NCBI GenBank assembly: GCA_022842225.1
Contig: JALHPX010000172.1
Location: 1 to 6,812, forward strand
Reading direction: 5' to 3'
DNA: 6,812 nt
Source of the DNA: a bacterium
GTDB taxonomy: Bacteria; Bdellovibrionota; FAC87; UBA2466
Below are positions 1 to 6,115 of this stretch, piece by piece. The translations under genes and the position numbers were made by a program. A model generated the notes under the pieces. It did not search any database. It had not been told where the DNA came from and was given only the letters and a program-made list of their open reading frames with translations. Numbering within the stretch: position 1 is the stretch's first letter; each line of letters starts with the position of its first letter.

Positions 1-245
1 AATTCCACCTGATGCTCACAGACTTGAACATCTTTACCCCTGTCGACGACAAACACGCCGATTTTAGCTTGGGTTGCAGCCGCCAAAAACCGCTCCCGCC
101 TGCCCTGCTTCCGCTCCAAAATCTCTGGCAGAACAAACCGCACTTCGACTCCTTTGCTACCGGAGTCTGGGAGTTTCCCGCACCCGGTCAAAATCGCCGG
201 AAGTCCCCACAGGGTCCCGAGCCAAATGGCAAAGCTTACCAACAT
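1..245 (-). CDS. Putative lipoprotein, 3' end beyond the window edge
   Basis: An open frame begins at the ATG complementary to 243-245 and stays open to the left edge, giving 81 complete codons. An in-frame TAA lies seven codons upstream, so the start can hardly be earlier. The N-terminus is hydrophobic (MLVSFAIWLGTLWG...) and leads to LTGC at residues 19-22, which fits a lipobox with Cys22 as the lipidated residue. The n-region has no Lys or Arg, which is unusual and lowers certainty about export. The segment after Cys22 is polar and basic (ERKQGRRERF) and then becomes beta-like (KIGVFVVDRG), with one further cysteine. The gene starts 41 bp after the metallopeptidase stop on the same strand, so the two are probably co-transcribed. 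There is no Shine-Dalgarno sequence before the ATG. I do not recognise the family. The lipoprotein assignment is inferred from the N-terminus only. Confidence 0.6.
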   Translation of the reverse strand, partial: MLVSFAIWLGTLWGLPAILTGCGKLPDSGSKGVEVRFVLPEILERKQGRRERFLAAATQAKIGVFVVDRGKDVQVCEHQVE

Positions 246-286
246 GGGAACTGTCTGGAGCAGTTAGTGTGCCATGAGTTTTGAAG

Positions 287-1024
287 CTATTGGTCCGAGG
301 CGACAGTAGGCATTCCGAACTTCCAGGTACTGGAATCCAGCGCCTCCCGACTAAACCACGGGCTTAGCGTATGGACTTTGAGCAACTTAGGCCTCGGCTC
401 GCGGATATGCTTGGCCAGGATTTCTTCGAAGCGGCGCTCACTCTGGTTGTAGGAACCCCGAAGGAAATCATAGGTCGATGGATCGTGGGGCGCCGCCATA
501 AACTCGTCGGTAAGTTCTCTCACCTTACGGTCGTAAGATTTCATATCGCCGTGCAAGACCGAACGCCCTTTAAAGCGCCGAAGGTCGCCATTAAACCGCG
601 GGCTGACATGATAGAGCTCGTGGACCACTGTCTCCATCTTCTCTCGCAGGGTCAGATTGTAGAAACGCGGCAGCATAAAGTAGACGATATAAAGGACTTC
701 CTTTTTGGAGGCGGGGTCAAAGGTGGGAAGCATCGCCCAGTGATAGACTTTCCCATTACGCTCCCGCCGTTCCACGGGGCTGCCTTCTCGGTATTTCAGG
801 GGAAGCACATAAGCCAGCAGGCCGCCGCGACGGGGCCGCCGGTTAAAAGTCGCACTTACCCAGAGCTGATCCGCACGAATGGGCGCAAATTCCCCCACAT
901 GGCGGACCACTTCTGTGATTAAATCTCTCATCGCGGCGTTGAAATCGAGCATCAAAAAGGACCCCAAACTATCTTCCCAAGCATGGGTTTTAGTAGGCAA
1001 GCCCTTAGGAGCCGAACCCAGCAT
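287..1024 (-). CDS. Putative zinc metallopeptidase (HELYH motif)
   Basis: This 245-residue protein carries the zinc-metalloprotease signature HExxH as HELYH at residues 135-139, inside VVHELYHVSPRF. His135 and His139 would be zinc ligands and Glu136 the catalytic base. The following block (FNGDLRRFKGRSVLHG, about 144-159) ends in His158, a plausible third ligand. The arrangement HELYH, then P-x-F-x-G-D-L-R-R, then HG resembles small uncharacterised 'putative phage metallopeptidase' proteins (Pfam PhageMetallopep-like), recalled from memory and not searched. There is no signal peptide or membrane segment, so it is probably cytoplasmic. The C-terminus is basic (REPRPKLLKVHT). The start at 1024 lacks a Shine-Dalgarno sequence. 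An internal ATG at 952 (MLDFNAAM, 221 aa) begins nearer the likely domain boundary and is an alternative, but the leader shared with the next gene favours 1024. It heads a minus-strand operon with the lipoprotein-like gene. Its substrate is unknown. Confidence 0.8.
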   Translation of the reverse strand: MLGSAPKGLPTKTHAWEDSLGSFLMLDFNAAMRDLITEVVRHVGEFAPIRADQLWVSATFNRRPRRGGLLAYVLPLKYREGSPVERRERNGKVYHWAMLPTFDPASKKEVLYIVYFMLPRFYNLTLREKMETVVHELYHVSPRFNGDLRRFKGRSVLHGDMKSYDRKVRELTDEFMAAPHDPSTYDFLRGSYNQSERRFEEILAKHIREPRPKLLKVHTLSPWFSREALDSSTWKFGMPTVASDQ

Positions 1025-1065
1025 GTTAACTGTCTAGAATGGTTTACCAATTGCTAAAAAGTAGA

Positions 1066-1094
1066 TTGACACACCTGCTGTTACATAGGAAAAG
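1066..1094 (+). promoter_or_regulatory. Possible rpsA promoter (TTGACA box)
   Basis: A perfect sigma-70-type -35 hexamer TTGACA lies at 1066-1071, about 120 bp upstream of the rpsA start in the divergent intergenic region. The expected -10 position (about 1086-1094, TAGGAAAAG) matches TATAAT poorly. TACATA at 1082-1087 is a better hexamer but only 10 bp away. The call rests on the -35 match and the location, so it is weak. Confidence 0.25.
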
Positions 1095-1120
1095 CCTAGG
1101 TTTCAAAGGGTCCGTGTGTT

Positions 1121-1146
1121 CGCGGATTAACCTCGTGGTTTTCGCG
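1121..1146 (+). promoter_or_regulatory. Small hairpin in the rpsA leader
   Basis: CGCG at 1121-1124 can pair with CGCG at 1143-1146, and AACC with GGTT around a TCGT loop (1129-1140). A two-base bulge and a G-U pair lie between, for about ten base pairs in total. The hairpin lies about 44 bp before the rpsA start and has no T-run, so it is not a terminator. Ribosomal protein S1 regulates its own translation in Escherichia coli through leader structure. A similar role here is only a guess. Confidence 0.3.
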
Positions 1147-1189
1147 TAAAGCAGAGATTGCGATTCTGATTGTAGGGAGATTTCCTTTG

Positions 1190-3073
1190 ATGGGATTGGA
1201 TAACCAAGGATTTGGCCATCGATTAGCGACACTGCCTAAAGGCGTTATGAGCAATAAATCGAAAGGAAGCGGAGTGCTAGCACCTAAACAACGTTTTTTG
1301 ATTCAAGACCTGCCGGAGTTGCCGCAGCAGGATGACGAGCTGTTAGCTCGCGGTGAATCTATCACTGAAGGCGGTCAGACATTTTCGCAAATGTTTGAAG
1401 AGAGCCAAAAGGGTACCAAGTTCCAAGAAGGCGAAGTCGTCGAAGGGAGCGTGGTCAAGGTTGATTCTGAATTTGTAACCATCGACATCGGTTACAAATC
1501 GGAAGGCCAAGTAAATACCTCTGAGTTTACCGATGGGCAGGGAACGGTCCTTGTTGCAGCTGGTGACCCGGTTCTCGTTTATATCGAAAAGATCGAAGAC
1601 GAAGAAGGCCGGCTCATTCTCTCCAAAGAGAAAGCAGACGTTTTACGCGCTTGGGACGAAATCAGCGAAGCTTGTGAAAAAGACGAGCTGGTTGAAGGAA
1701 CCGTCCTCGCCAAAGTGAAAGGCGGATTGTCTGTAGACATCGGAGTGAAGGCTTTCTTGCCTGGCTCTCAAGTCGACATTCGCCCCACCAAGAATCTGGA
1801 CCAGTACGTCGGCAAGACGTTCAAGTTCAAGATCATCAAGTTTAATAAAAAACGCGGGAACATCGTTCTTTCTCGTCGCCTCCTCTTGATGGAAGAGCGC
1901 GCACGCATGAAGGAGCAAACGCTCTCCAAAATCGAAGAAGGCATGGTCACGGAAGGGATTATCAAGAATCTCACCGAGTACGGCGCATTCATCGACTTGG
2001 GCGGCTTGGATGGACTCCTCCACATTACGGATATGTCGTGGGGACGCATCAAGCATCCTTCCGAGCTCTTTAATGTCGGCGACACCATTGGCGTTAAAGT
2101 TCTTAAGTACGACGAAGAAAAAGAACGCGTCAGCTTGGGCTACAAACAATTGCAGCCAGATCCATGGAACACGGTCGAGCAGCGCTTCGCTATCGGCATG
2201 CGGGTTAGTGGCAAGGTTGTCAGCTTGACCGATTACGGCGCGTTTGTGGAATTGGAGCCAGGTATCGAAGGCTTGGTCCACGTTTCGGAAATGTCTTGGA
2301 CTCAACGGGTTAAGCACCCGTCGAAACTCGTCAACGAAGGCGATGTGGTCGAAGCAGTCGTTCTCGACGTCGATACCGGCAACCGCCGTATCTCGTTGGG
2401 CATGAAGCAAATCGAGCCTAATCCTTGGGATCTCCTCGTCGAGAAGTATCCAGTTGGCAGCAAAGTGAAGGGTGTTGTGAAGAACATCACCGACTTCGGT
2501 ATCTTCGTCGGAGTGCCTGAAGGCGTCGACGGTCTGGTACACGTCAGCGACTTGAATTGGGACAAGCAAACGGTGGATCCAAATACCCTCTACAAAAAGG
2601 GTGACGAGATCGACTGCGTGGTTCTGTCCATCGACAAAGCCGCTGAGAAGTTCAGCTTAGGCGTGAAGCAGCTCTCCGATGATCCGTGGAGAGAAGTAGC
2701 GGATCGTTTCCGTGCAGGTACCCGCGTGAAGGGCAAGATTACCAAGACCGCCGATTTCGGCGTGTTTGTGGAAGTCGAAGCCGGCGTGGAAGGCTTGATT
2801 CACATCAGTGAGCTAGAAGGCGAAGGTGCTCCAAAAGACCGCTTGAAAGCTTTCGAGCCAGGCGCTGAAATCGAGTGCTTAGTGACTTCGGTCGACTTGA
2901 GAGAGCACAAACTCTCCTTGTCGGTAAAAGCACTGACCCGCGCTGAAGAGCGTGAAAACATCCGTCAGTACAGCCGTCAGACAGAAAGCTCGGCTCGTAC
3001 CAGCATGGCGGACTTGCTTGACCAAGCCACGGCTCAAAAGCTGAAAGACTCTCTCAAGAACACTGAGGAGTAA
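1190..3073 (+). CDS. rpsA: 30S ribosomal protein S1
   Basis: This is the large RNA-binding protein of the small ribosomal subunit, which helps mRNA dock and unfold, especially when the Shine-Dalgarno sequence is weak. Six S1/OB-fold domains are visible at about residues 79-147, 165-230, 250-319, 335-406, 422-493 and 509-581. Domains 3-6 show the canonical pattern, such as GIIKNLTEYGAFIDLGGLDG, followed by LLHITDMSW and a closing V-S-L-G. Domains 1 and 2 are more divergent, as is usual for the ribosome-binding part. Six domains is the normal proteobacterial architecture, and 627 aa is slightly longer than the E. coli protein (557 aa) because of an N-terminal extension of roughly 55 residues. 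I chose ATG 1190 because GGGAGA (1175-1180) lies 9 bp upstream. TTG 1187 is adjacent. ATG 1247 (MSNKSKGSG), preceded by AAAGG, is a credible alternative. A strong terminator follows the stop. Confidence 0.97.
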   Translation: MGLDNQGFGHRLATLPKGVMSNKSKGSGVLAPKQRFLIQDLPELPQQDDELLARGESITEGGQTFSQMFEESQKGTKFQEGEVVEGSVVKVDSEFVTIDIGYKSEGQVNTSEFTDGQGTVLVAAGDPVLVYIEKIEDEEGRLILSKEKADVLRAWDEISEACEKDELVEGTVLAKVKGGLSVDIGVKAFLPGSQVDIRPTKNLDQYVGKTFKFKIIKFNKKRGNIVLSRRLLLMEERARMKEQTLSKIEEGMVTEGIIKNLTEYGAFIDLGGLDGLLHITDMSWGRIKHPSELFNVGDTIGVKVLKYDEEKERVSLGYKQLQPDPWNTVEQRFAIGMRVSGKVVSLTDYGAFVELEPGIEGLVHVSEMSWTQRVKHPSKLVNEGDVVEAVVLDVDTGNRRISLGMKQIEPNPWDLLVEKYPVGSKVKGVVKNITDFGIFVGVPEGVDGLVHVSDLNWDKQTVDPNTLYKKGDEIDCVVLSIDKAAEKFSLGVKQLSDDPWREVADRFRAGTRVKGKITKTADFGVFVEVEAGVEGLIHISELEGEGAPKDRLKAFEPGAEIECLVTSVDLREHKLSLSVKALTRAEERENIRQYSRQTESSARTSMADLLDQATAQKLKDSLKNTEE

Positions 3074-3089
3074 GGCTGTTGTATTCTTT

Positions 3090-3130
3090 GCCCCCGACCT
3101 TAGCTCAATGCGGGTCGGGGGCTTTTTTTT
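3090..3130 (+). terminator. Rho-independent terminator of rpsA
   Basis: GCCCCCGACC (3090-3099) pairs perfectly with GGTCGGGGGC (3113-3122) around a 13 nt loop, and eight consecutive T follow (3123-3130). It starts 16 bp after the rpsA stop and ends 54 bp before sppA. It should therefore largely uncouple sppA from rpsA transcription. Confidence 0.95.
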
Positions 3131-3171
3131 GGTTACTGCTGTGAACGCTGTTTTGGAAGCTGTTGGGCACT

Positions 3172-3177
3172 AAGGAG
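3172..3177 (+). promoter_or_regulatory. Ribosome binding site of sppA
   Basis: AAGGAG lies 7 bp before the ATG at 3185. It is a near-perfect Shine-Dalgarno sequence and fixes the sppA start. It is much stronger than anything in front of the minus-strand genes in this window. Confidence 0.85.
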
Positions 3178-3184
3178 ATAGAAG

Positions 3185-4150
3185 ATGCGTGGAATGTTGA
3201 AGTTCTTGGGTGTGGTGGTGGTGGGATTTCTCATCCTCGTGGTTCTCACGGGGACCGTCTCTTTTATTAAGCGTGCGTGGTTTGGCTACGGTGCTGGCTA
3301 CACGGGCAAGCGGGTGGCGGTTGTCGACTTAGCCGGCATGATCGTCAGCTCCACCAGCTTCGTTCAAGACATAAAGGACTACGCCGATGACTCTTCCATC
3401 AAGGCGATCGTAGTGCGCATCAATTCCCCGGGCGGCATGGTTGCGCCCTCGCAGGAGATGTACAACGCCATCAAAAATGCCGACACCAAGAAGCCCGTTC
3501 TCATCAGCATGGGATCGGTGGCAGCAAGCGGCGGCTATTACGCTGCCTTGGGCGGTCGCAAGATTTATGCGAATCCGGGTACTCTGACGGCCAGCATTGG
3601 CGTCATCATGGAATTTTTAAATCTCGAGAAATTGTACCAGTGGGCAAAGGTCAGTCGCTTCACCCTCACCGCCGGGGAGATGAAAGACGCCGGCTCGCCG
3701 TTAAAGCCGATGACGAGCGAAGAAAAGAAAATGTTCCAAGCGATGCTGACCGATATTCACACCCAGTTCCGAGCGGCGGTTGGGGAACGCCGCAAAATCG
3801 AATCGCCCACCTTGGAGCAGATCACCGATGGCCGAGTCATGACGGGCTCGCAGGCACTGAATGCAAAATTAATCGACGCCTTGGGCGGACTGGAAGAAAC
3901 ACTGGCTGAAGCCAAGAAGCTCGGCGGCCTCCCCGCCGACGCAGCCGTGGAATTTTCAGATAAATCGCAAAGCCTGTTACGCAAAATCCTCTTGGGCGAA
4001 GAAGGCGAAAACAGCAATTCCCTCTTCCGCGGCATTATCGAATCACTCGCCCCAGGACTCGGCGGATTGGGCACGGTACGCGCCGAGGGCGGCCTCCCCG
4101 TCCAACTCTCCCCAGGCTGGAACGTCCTATTAAAGGCTCCGGTCTACTAA
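3185..4150 (+). CDS. sppA: Signal peptide peptidase SppA, short form (peptidase family S49)
   Basis: This is a membrane-bound serine protease expected to digest leftover signal peptides in or at the inner membrane. A single N-terminal hydrophobic segment (about residues 5-27) anchors it, with the catalytic domain outside the cytoplasm. Visible motifs are VVRINSPGG (76-84), the nucleophile region SVAASGGYYAA with Ser115, and GEMKDAGSP with Lys167 as general base. The Ser-Lys spacing of 52 residues equals that of Bacillus subtilis SppA (S147/K199). PGTLTASIGV and DGRVMTGSQA are also typical of S49. At 321 aa it is the short single-domain type, not the double-length E. coli type. It follows the rpsA terminator and may have its own promoter, although I see no clear one in 3131-3171. 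The last 13 codons (4112-4150) are duplicated at 4942-4980 with only synonymous changes, so its 3' end appears to be a recombination site. Confidence 0.95.
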   Translation: MRGMLKFLGVVVVGFLILVVLTGTVSFIKRAWFGYGAGYTGKRVAVVDLAGMIVSSTSFVQDIKDYADDSSIKAIVVRINSPGGMVAPSQEMYNAIKNADTKKPVLISMGSVAASGGYYAALGGRKIYANPGTLTASIGVIMEFLNLEKLYQWAKVSRFTLTAGEMKDAGSPLKPMTSEEKKMFQAMLTDIHTQFRAAVGERRKIESPTLEQITDGRVMTGSQALNAKLIDALGGLEETLAEAKKLGGLPADAAVEFSDKSQSLLRKILLGEEGENSNSLFRGIIESLAPGLGGLGTVRAEGGLPVQLSPGWNVLLKAPVY

Positions 4151-4165
4151 CACCGCCGAAGAGGC

Positions 4166-4414
4166 GAAGCCCAACGCGGGTGCTCGGGGGCTTGCGCTCA
4201 TCTAGAAGAATTACCGCCATTGGGGCAGTGGCCCCGATCGGCCGTAAAGCGGGCAATCAATTCTAGAAACCCGAGTATCCCTTCCGCGACCCGAGCGCGA
4301 GATCAACTCCTAGAAAGCTAAAAACGCCGGGCGTGCCGACCGGGGCCACTGCCCCAATGGCGGTAATTCTCCTCGAGACGAGCACAATCCCCGGAGCACC
4401 CGCGTCGTGCCTTC
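4166..4414. repeat. Large imperfect inverted repeat (REP/BIME- or MITE-like element)
   Basis: The 305 bp between sppA and the next gene hold no convincing gene but are strongly structured. A left arm at 4166-4242 and a right arm at 4335-4414 are reverse complements. The inner 35 nt (4208-4242 and 4335-4369) differ at one base. The outer parts match with a few substitutions and small indels, and share ACGCGGGTGCTC. Each arm also contains its own hairpin, GGGGC-AGTG-GCCCC with flanking pairs, so the unit is two inverted copies of a foldable palindrome around a 92 bp spacer. That is the layout of REP/BIME repeats, and a small non-autonomous transposable element is an alternative. I see no transposase gene and no obvious target-site duplication. 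It begins 16 bp after the sppA stop. Confidence 0.8.
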
Positions 4415-4435
4415 TCATCTAATCGGCACTAGAAA
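4255..4435 (+). repeat. Three RATC...CTAGAAA direct repeats
   Basis: Related short sequences occur at 4255-4269 (AATCAATTCTAGAAA), 4301-4316 (GATCAACTCCTAGAAA) and 4421-4435 (AATCGGCACTAGAAA). The last two continue with GCT, giving an identical CTAGAAAGCT. A weaker fourth match (CTAGAAG, 4202-4208) lies in the left inverted arm. The third copy lies about 20 bp before the start of the secreted-protein gene, so the repeats could be regulator-binding sites or internal parts of the repeat element. Confidence 0.45.
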
Positions 4436-4455
4436 GCTCCAATATGGGAGGGGAA

Positions 4456-4845
4456 ATGAAATTCTCTAATTTAGTAGTAAGTGCCTTAGTATTGGTGGCG
4501 GGTGTTGCACAAGCAAAGATCAGCACCTACACAAATGAGTCTGCGCTCGAGCACATTCTGAAGTCGAGAGAGATTCAAAAGCTCAAAGCGCCGGGTGGCG
4601 AACTCGCCAACCTGGAACTAGGTGAAGTGAAGCTTACGCATACCGGTGGACTCGGAATCGGCGCAAAGTACGAAGCCGAAATTGAGTACAACAATACTCA
4701 AGATCCATCGGGGAACGCTGGATTCGCTTCCTACTGCAGATTCACTGCGACCGTGGAAAACGTAAAGAATCCGAAAGCGCCTGCTGGAATCACCGCAAGT
4801 CGATTGAGCAATCCGACGCTATCGACTCTTGATTGTGTTCAATAG
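4456..4845 (+). CDS. Small secreted protein with two cysteines, unknown function
   Basis: This encodes a 129-residue precursor with a clear Sec signal peptide: one Lys, a hydrophobic core (VVSALVLVAGV) and AQA before Lys21, a good signal peptidase I site. The mature protein of about 109 residues is polar and probably beta-rich (EVKLTHTGGLGIGAKYEAEIEY). It has exactly two cysteines, Cys94 and Cys127 (third from the C-terminus), well placed for one disulfide in the periplasm or outside the cell. I chose ATG 4456 because GGAGGGG (4447-4453) lies just upstream. The ATG at 4444 would overlap that site and add four residues before the signal. I do not recognise the family. It lies between an inverted-repeat element and a displaced copy of the sppA tail, which suggests that it arrived as part of an inserted or recombined segment. 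A hairpin terminator follows, so it is probably a single-gene unit. Confidence 0.8.
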   Translation: MKFSNLVVSALVLVAGVAQAKISTYTNESALEHILKSREIQKLKAPGGELANLELGEVKLTHTGGLGIGAKYEAEIEYNNTQDPSGNAGFASYCRFTATVENVKNPKAPAGITASRLSNPTLSTLDCVQ

Positions 4846-4856
4846 TCCGATTCAAC

Positions 4857-4890
4857 GGGCCAGTCGTCTCGGCTGGCCCTACTTAAATTT
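4857..4890 (+). terminator. Probable terminator of the small secreted-protein gene
   Basis: GGGCCAGTCG (4857-4866) pairs with CGGCTGGCCC (4870-4879) around a three-base loop, with one G-T wobble. The tail, TACTTAAATTT, is only moderately T-rich. It lies 12 bp after the stop codon. Confidence 0.65.
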
Positions 4891-4941
4891 ATAGGCTGCC
4901 ACGAAACACAAAATCGCCAATTCTTTTTTAAGGCTCCGGCA

Positions 4942-4980
4942 CCAGGCTGGAACGTCTTACTAAAAGCGCCGGTTTACTGA
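4942..4980 (+). pseudogene. sppA: Remnant of a second sppA 3' end
   Basis: These 39 bp match the last 13 codons of the intact sppA (4112-4150) at 33 positions and encode the same peptide, PGWNVLLKAPVY, followed by a stop. All six differences are synonymous (two Leu codons, Lys, Ala, Val, and TAA versus TGA). Nothing upstream of 4942 matches the rest of sppA, although AAGGCTCCGG at 4930-4939 repeats a stretch near the sppA stop (4133-4142). With no start or body this is a remnant, not a gene. The purely synonymous pattern shows that both copies were under coding selection until recently. Confidence 0.8.
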
Positions 4981-4990
4981 GATTCGGGAT

Positions 4991-6115
4991 TTAAGTTCCA
5001 TCCGGACTCCACTGCATCAACTCATTCAAGGCGTTTGACTCTACCGCTTCGGCGTCAGCAAGAGCCCTTTCGGCGGTACTGAGACCGCGGCGCGCATTAT
5101 CCCGGCGAGATTGTAGCGTCTGTTTCTCTTGGATAGACCCGCAAAGATCCGTGTAGCTTGTCTGCCCCAACCACCGAGCACAGTCACTGGCACAGTCCCG
5201 GAGGTAGCGTGCCATCCAAACCTTGGGTTTTCCGGTTGAAGCAGAACGAAGTACACACAGAGAAGTTGGCTGGTGAGAGGGGCCCGCCAGGCTCATCTCC
5301 TGCTGACAGAGACAGCCATCCTGGCGAACAAATGCTTCCAGTTGCTGGAGGACTTTGCGGCTTTCTTCGATTTTCTTTCTCAATGGGTGCGAATGTTCGG
5401 AAAGCGCTTGCCGCCGTTTGGTGATGACTTCGATGTCTTGCGCGAGATCCAAAAGAGCCTTGGACTGCAAAGAAGGCGGGGCCTGGTTGGCTTGCATTTT
5501 TGGCTCGAGTAGCTTTCGCTTTTCCAAATTGGATTTTTGCTCCTGGTGCAGCGCCTGTAGTTCGCGCGCGACTTCCCGCAGCTTTTGTGGCGAACCTCGA
5601 GATTCGAGGGCGCGCGTCTTTAAAGCCTGCTCCTGTTGTTCCAGTTGCTGGGACTCTCGGTTCAGCCGCGAAGATTGACTTTGATAAATCCGAGAAATTT
5701 CCCGATGGAGTCGTTGGTTCTCGGACGCGGGATGCTTTCGAATAAACCCCTCAAGCTCGTGCGCGGGGACTCCAGTCGCATCGCTAAAGTCGAAGGACTC
5801 GTCAGGAAAAAGGCTCTCCAACCTTTTGGCTTGTTCCATTAGAGCATGTCGTTGGACAGCAGCGACCGCGTCTGTGACCGCATGCTTAGCAGCAGTGTAA
5901 AGAGTATCCACTGCCTGCATCGCTTGTCGCGATTTGAGCTCCAGATCTTGAAGGTAGACTGAATCCCGTTCCACTAAGTGGGGTGCGGGACCAGTCTTCA
6001 AATCAGAACTGGGTTCGCGTTGTGCTACCGTCGGAATAGAGTCACGCGGGTCACTCTCCCGACTACCGGTGAGTGTCTTCGGCGGCTCCTCCACCAGTAT
6101 TCCCAGTTCGGGCAT
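4991..6115 (-). CDS. Coiled-coil protein with a six-cysteine C-terminal region, unknown function
   Basis: From ATG 6115 this gives 374 residues. TTG 6130 and GTG 6124 are alternatives, and an in-frame stop lies four codons before the TTG. Counting from TTG 6130, residues 1-55 are Pro/Ser/Asp-rich and probably disordered. About 60-110 and 135-270 are long Gln/Glu/Lys/Arg-rich helices of coiled-coil type. A compact region at 270-332 holds six cysteines (273, 275, 292, 313, 317, 330), and a final charged helix follows. Cysteines of this kind often form disulfides in exported proteins, yet this frame has no signal peptide of its own. No ribosome binding site is visible. It overlaps the preceding frame by 53 bp in a +1 relationship. 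It may therefore be the C-terminal part of one larger exported protein split by a frameshift, or a translationally coupled second gene. It ends 10 bp from the sppA remnant. I do not recognise a family. Confidence 0.6.
   Translation of the reverse strand: MPELGILVEEPPKTLTGSRESDPRDSIPTVAQREPSSDLKTGPAPHLVERDSVYLQDLELKSRQAMQAVDTLYTAAKHAVTDAVAAVQRHALMEQAKRLESLFPDESFDFSDATGVPAHELEGFIRKHPASENQRLHREISRIYQSQSSRLNRESQQLEQQEQALKTRALESRGSPQKLREVARELQALHQEQKSNLEKRKLLEPKMQANQAPPSLQSKALLDLAQDIEVITKRRQALSEHSHPLRKKIEESRKVLQQLEAFVRQDGCLCQQEMSLAGPSHQPTSLCVLRSASTGKPKVWMARYLRDCASDCARWLGQTSYTDLCGSIQEKQTLQSRRDNARRGLSTAERALADAEAVESNALNELMQWSPDGT

Noticed and set aside
12..284. 90-codon plus-strand frame at the left edge
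   Set aside because: It opposes the minus-strand frame with a lipobox-like N-terminus. Its Pro/Lys/Asn-rich product looks non-coding.
371..922. 183-codon plus-strand frame opposite the metallopeptidase gene
   Set aside because: The minus-strand frame has the HELYH motif and family-like blocks, while this one has no motif and no ribosome binding site.
1044..1232. 62-codon minus-strand frame across the rpsA promoter and start
   Set aside because: It would overlap the rpsA ribosome binding site and start, and has no initiation signal or recognisable sequence.
1643..2569. 308-codon open frame on the minus strand inside rpsA
   Set aside because: It is fully antisense to an unmistakable six-domain S1 gene. 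Its product has no recognisable motif and the frame is explained by the codon bias of rpsA.
4035..4256. 73-codon minus-strand frame over the sppA end and left repeat arm
   Set aside because: It is Arg/Pro/Gly-rich, lies antisense to sppA and within the inverted repeat, and has no ribosome binding site.
4166..4414. CRISPR array or tRNA/rRNA gene in the structured region
   Set aside because: There are no regularly spaced identical direct repeats and no tRNA-like cloverleaf. The structure is a two-arm inverted repeat.
4930..4980. Hairpin in the sppA remnant as a terminator for the minus-strand genes
   Set aside because: CCGGC/GCCGG can pair, but the loop is about 27 nt and no T-run follows on the minus strand.
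5158..5842. Several plus-strand frames of 68-107 codons opposite the coiled-coil genes
   Set aside because: They overlap each other and have low-complexity Ser/Cys/Arg composition, as expected antisense to Gln/Glu-rich coiled-coil codons.
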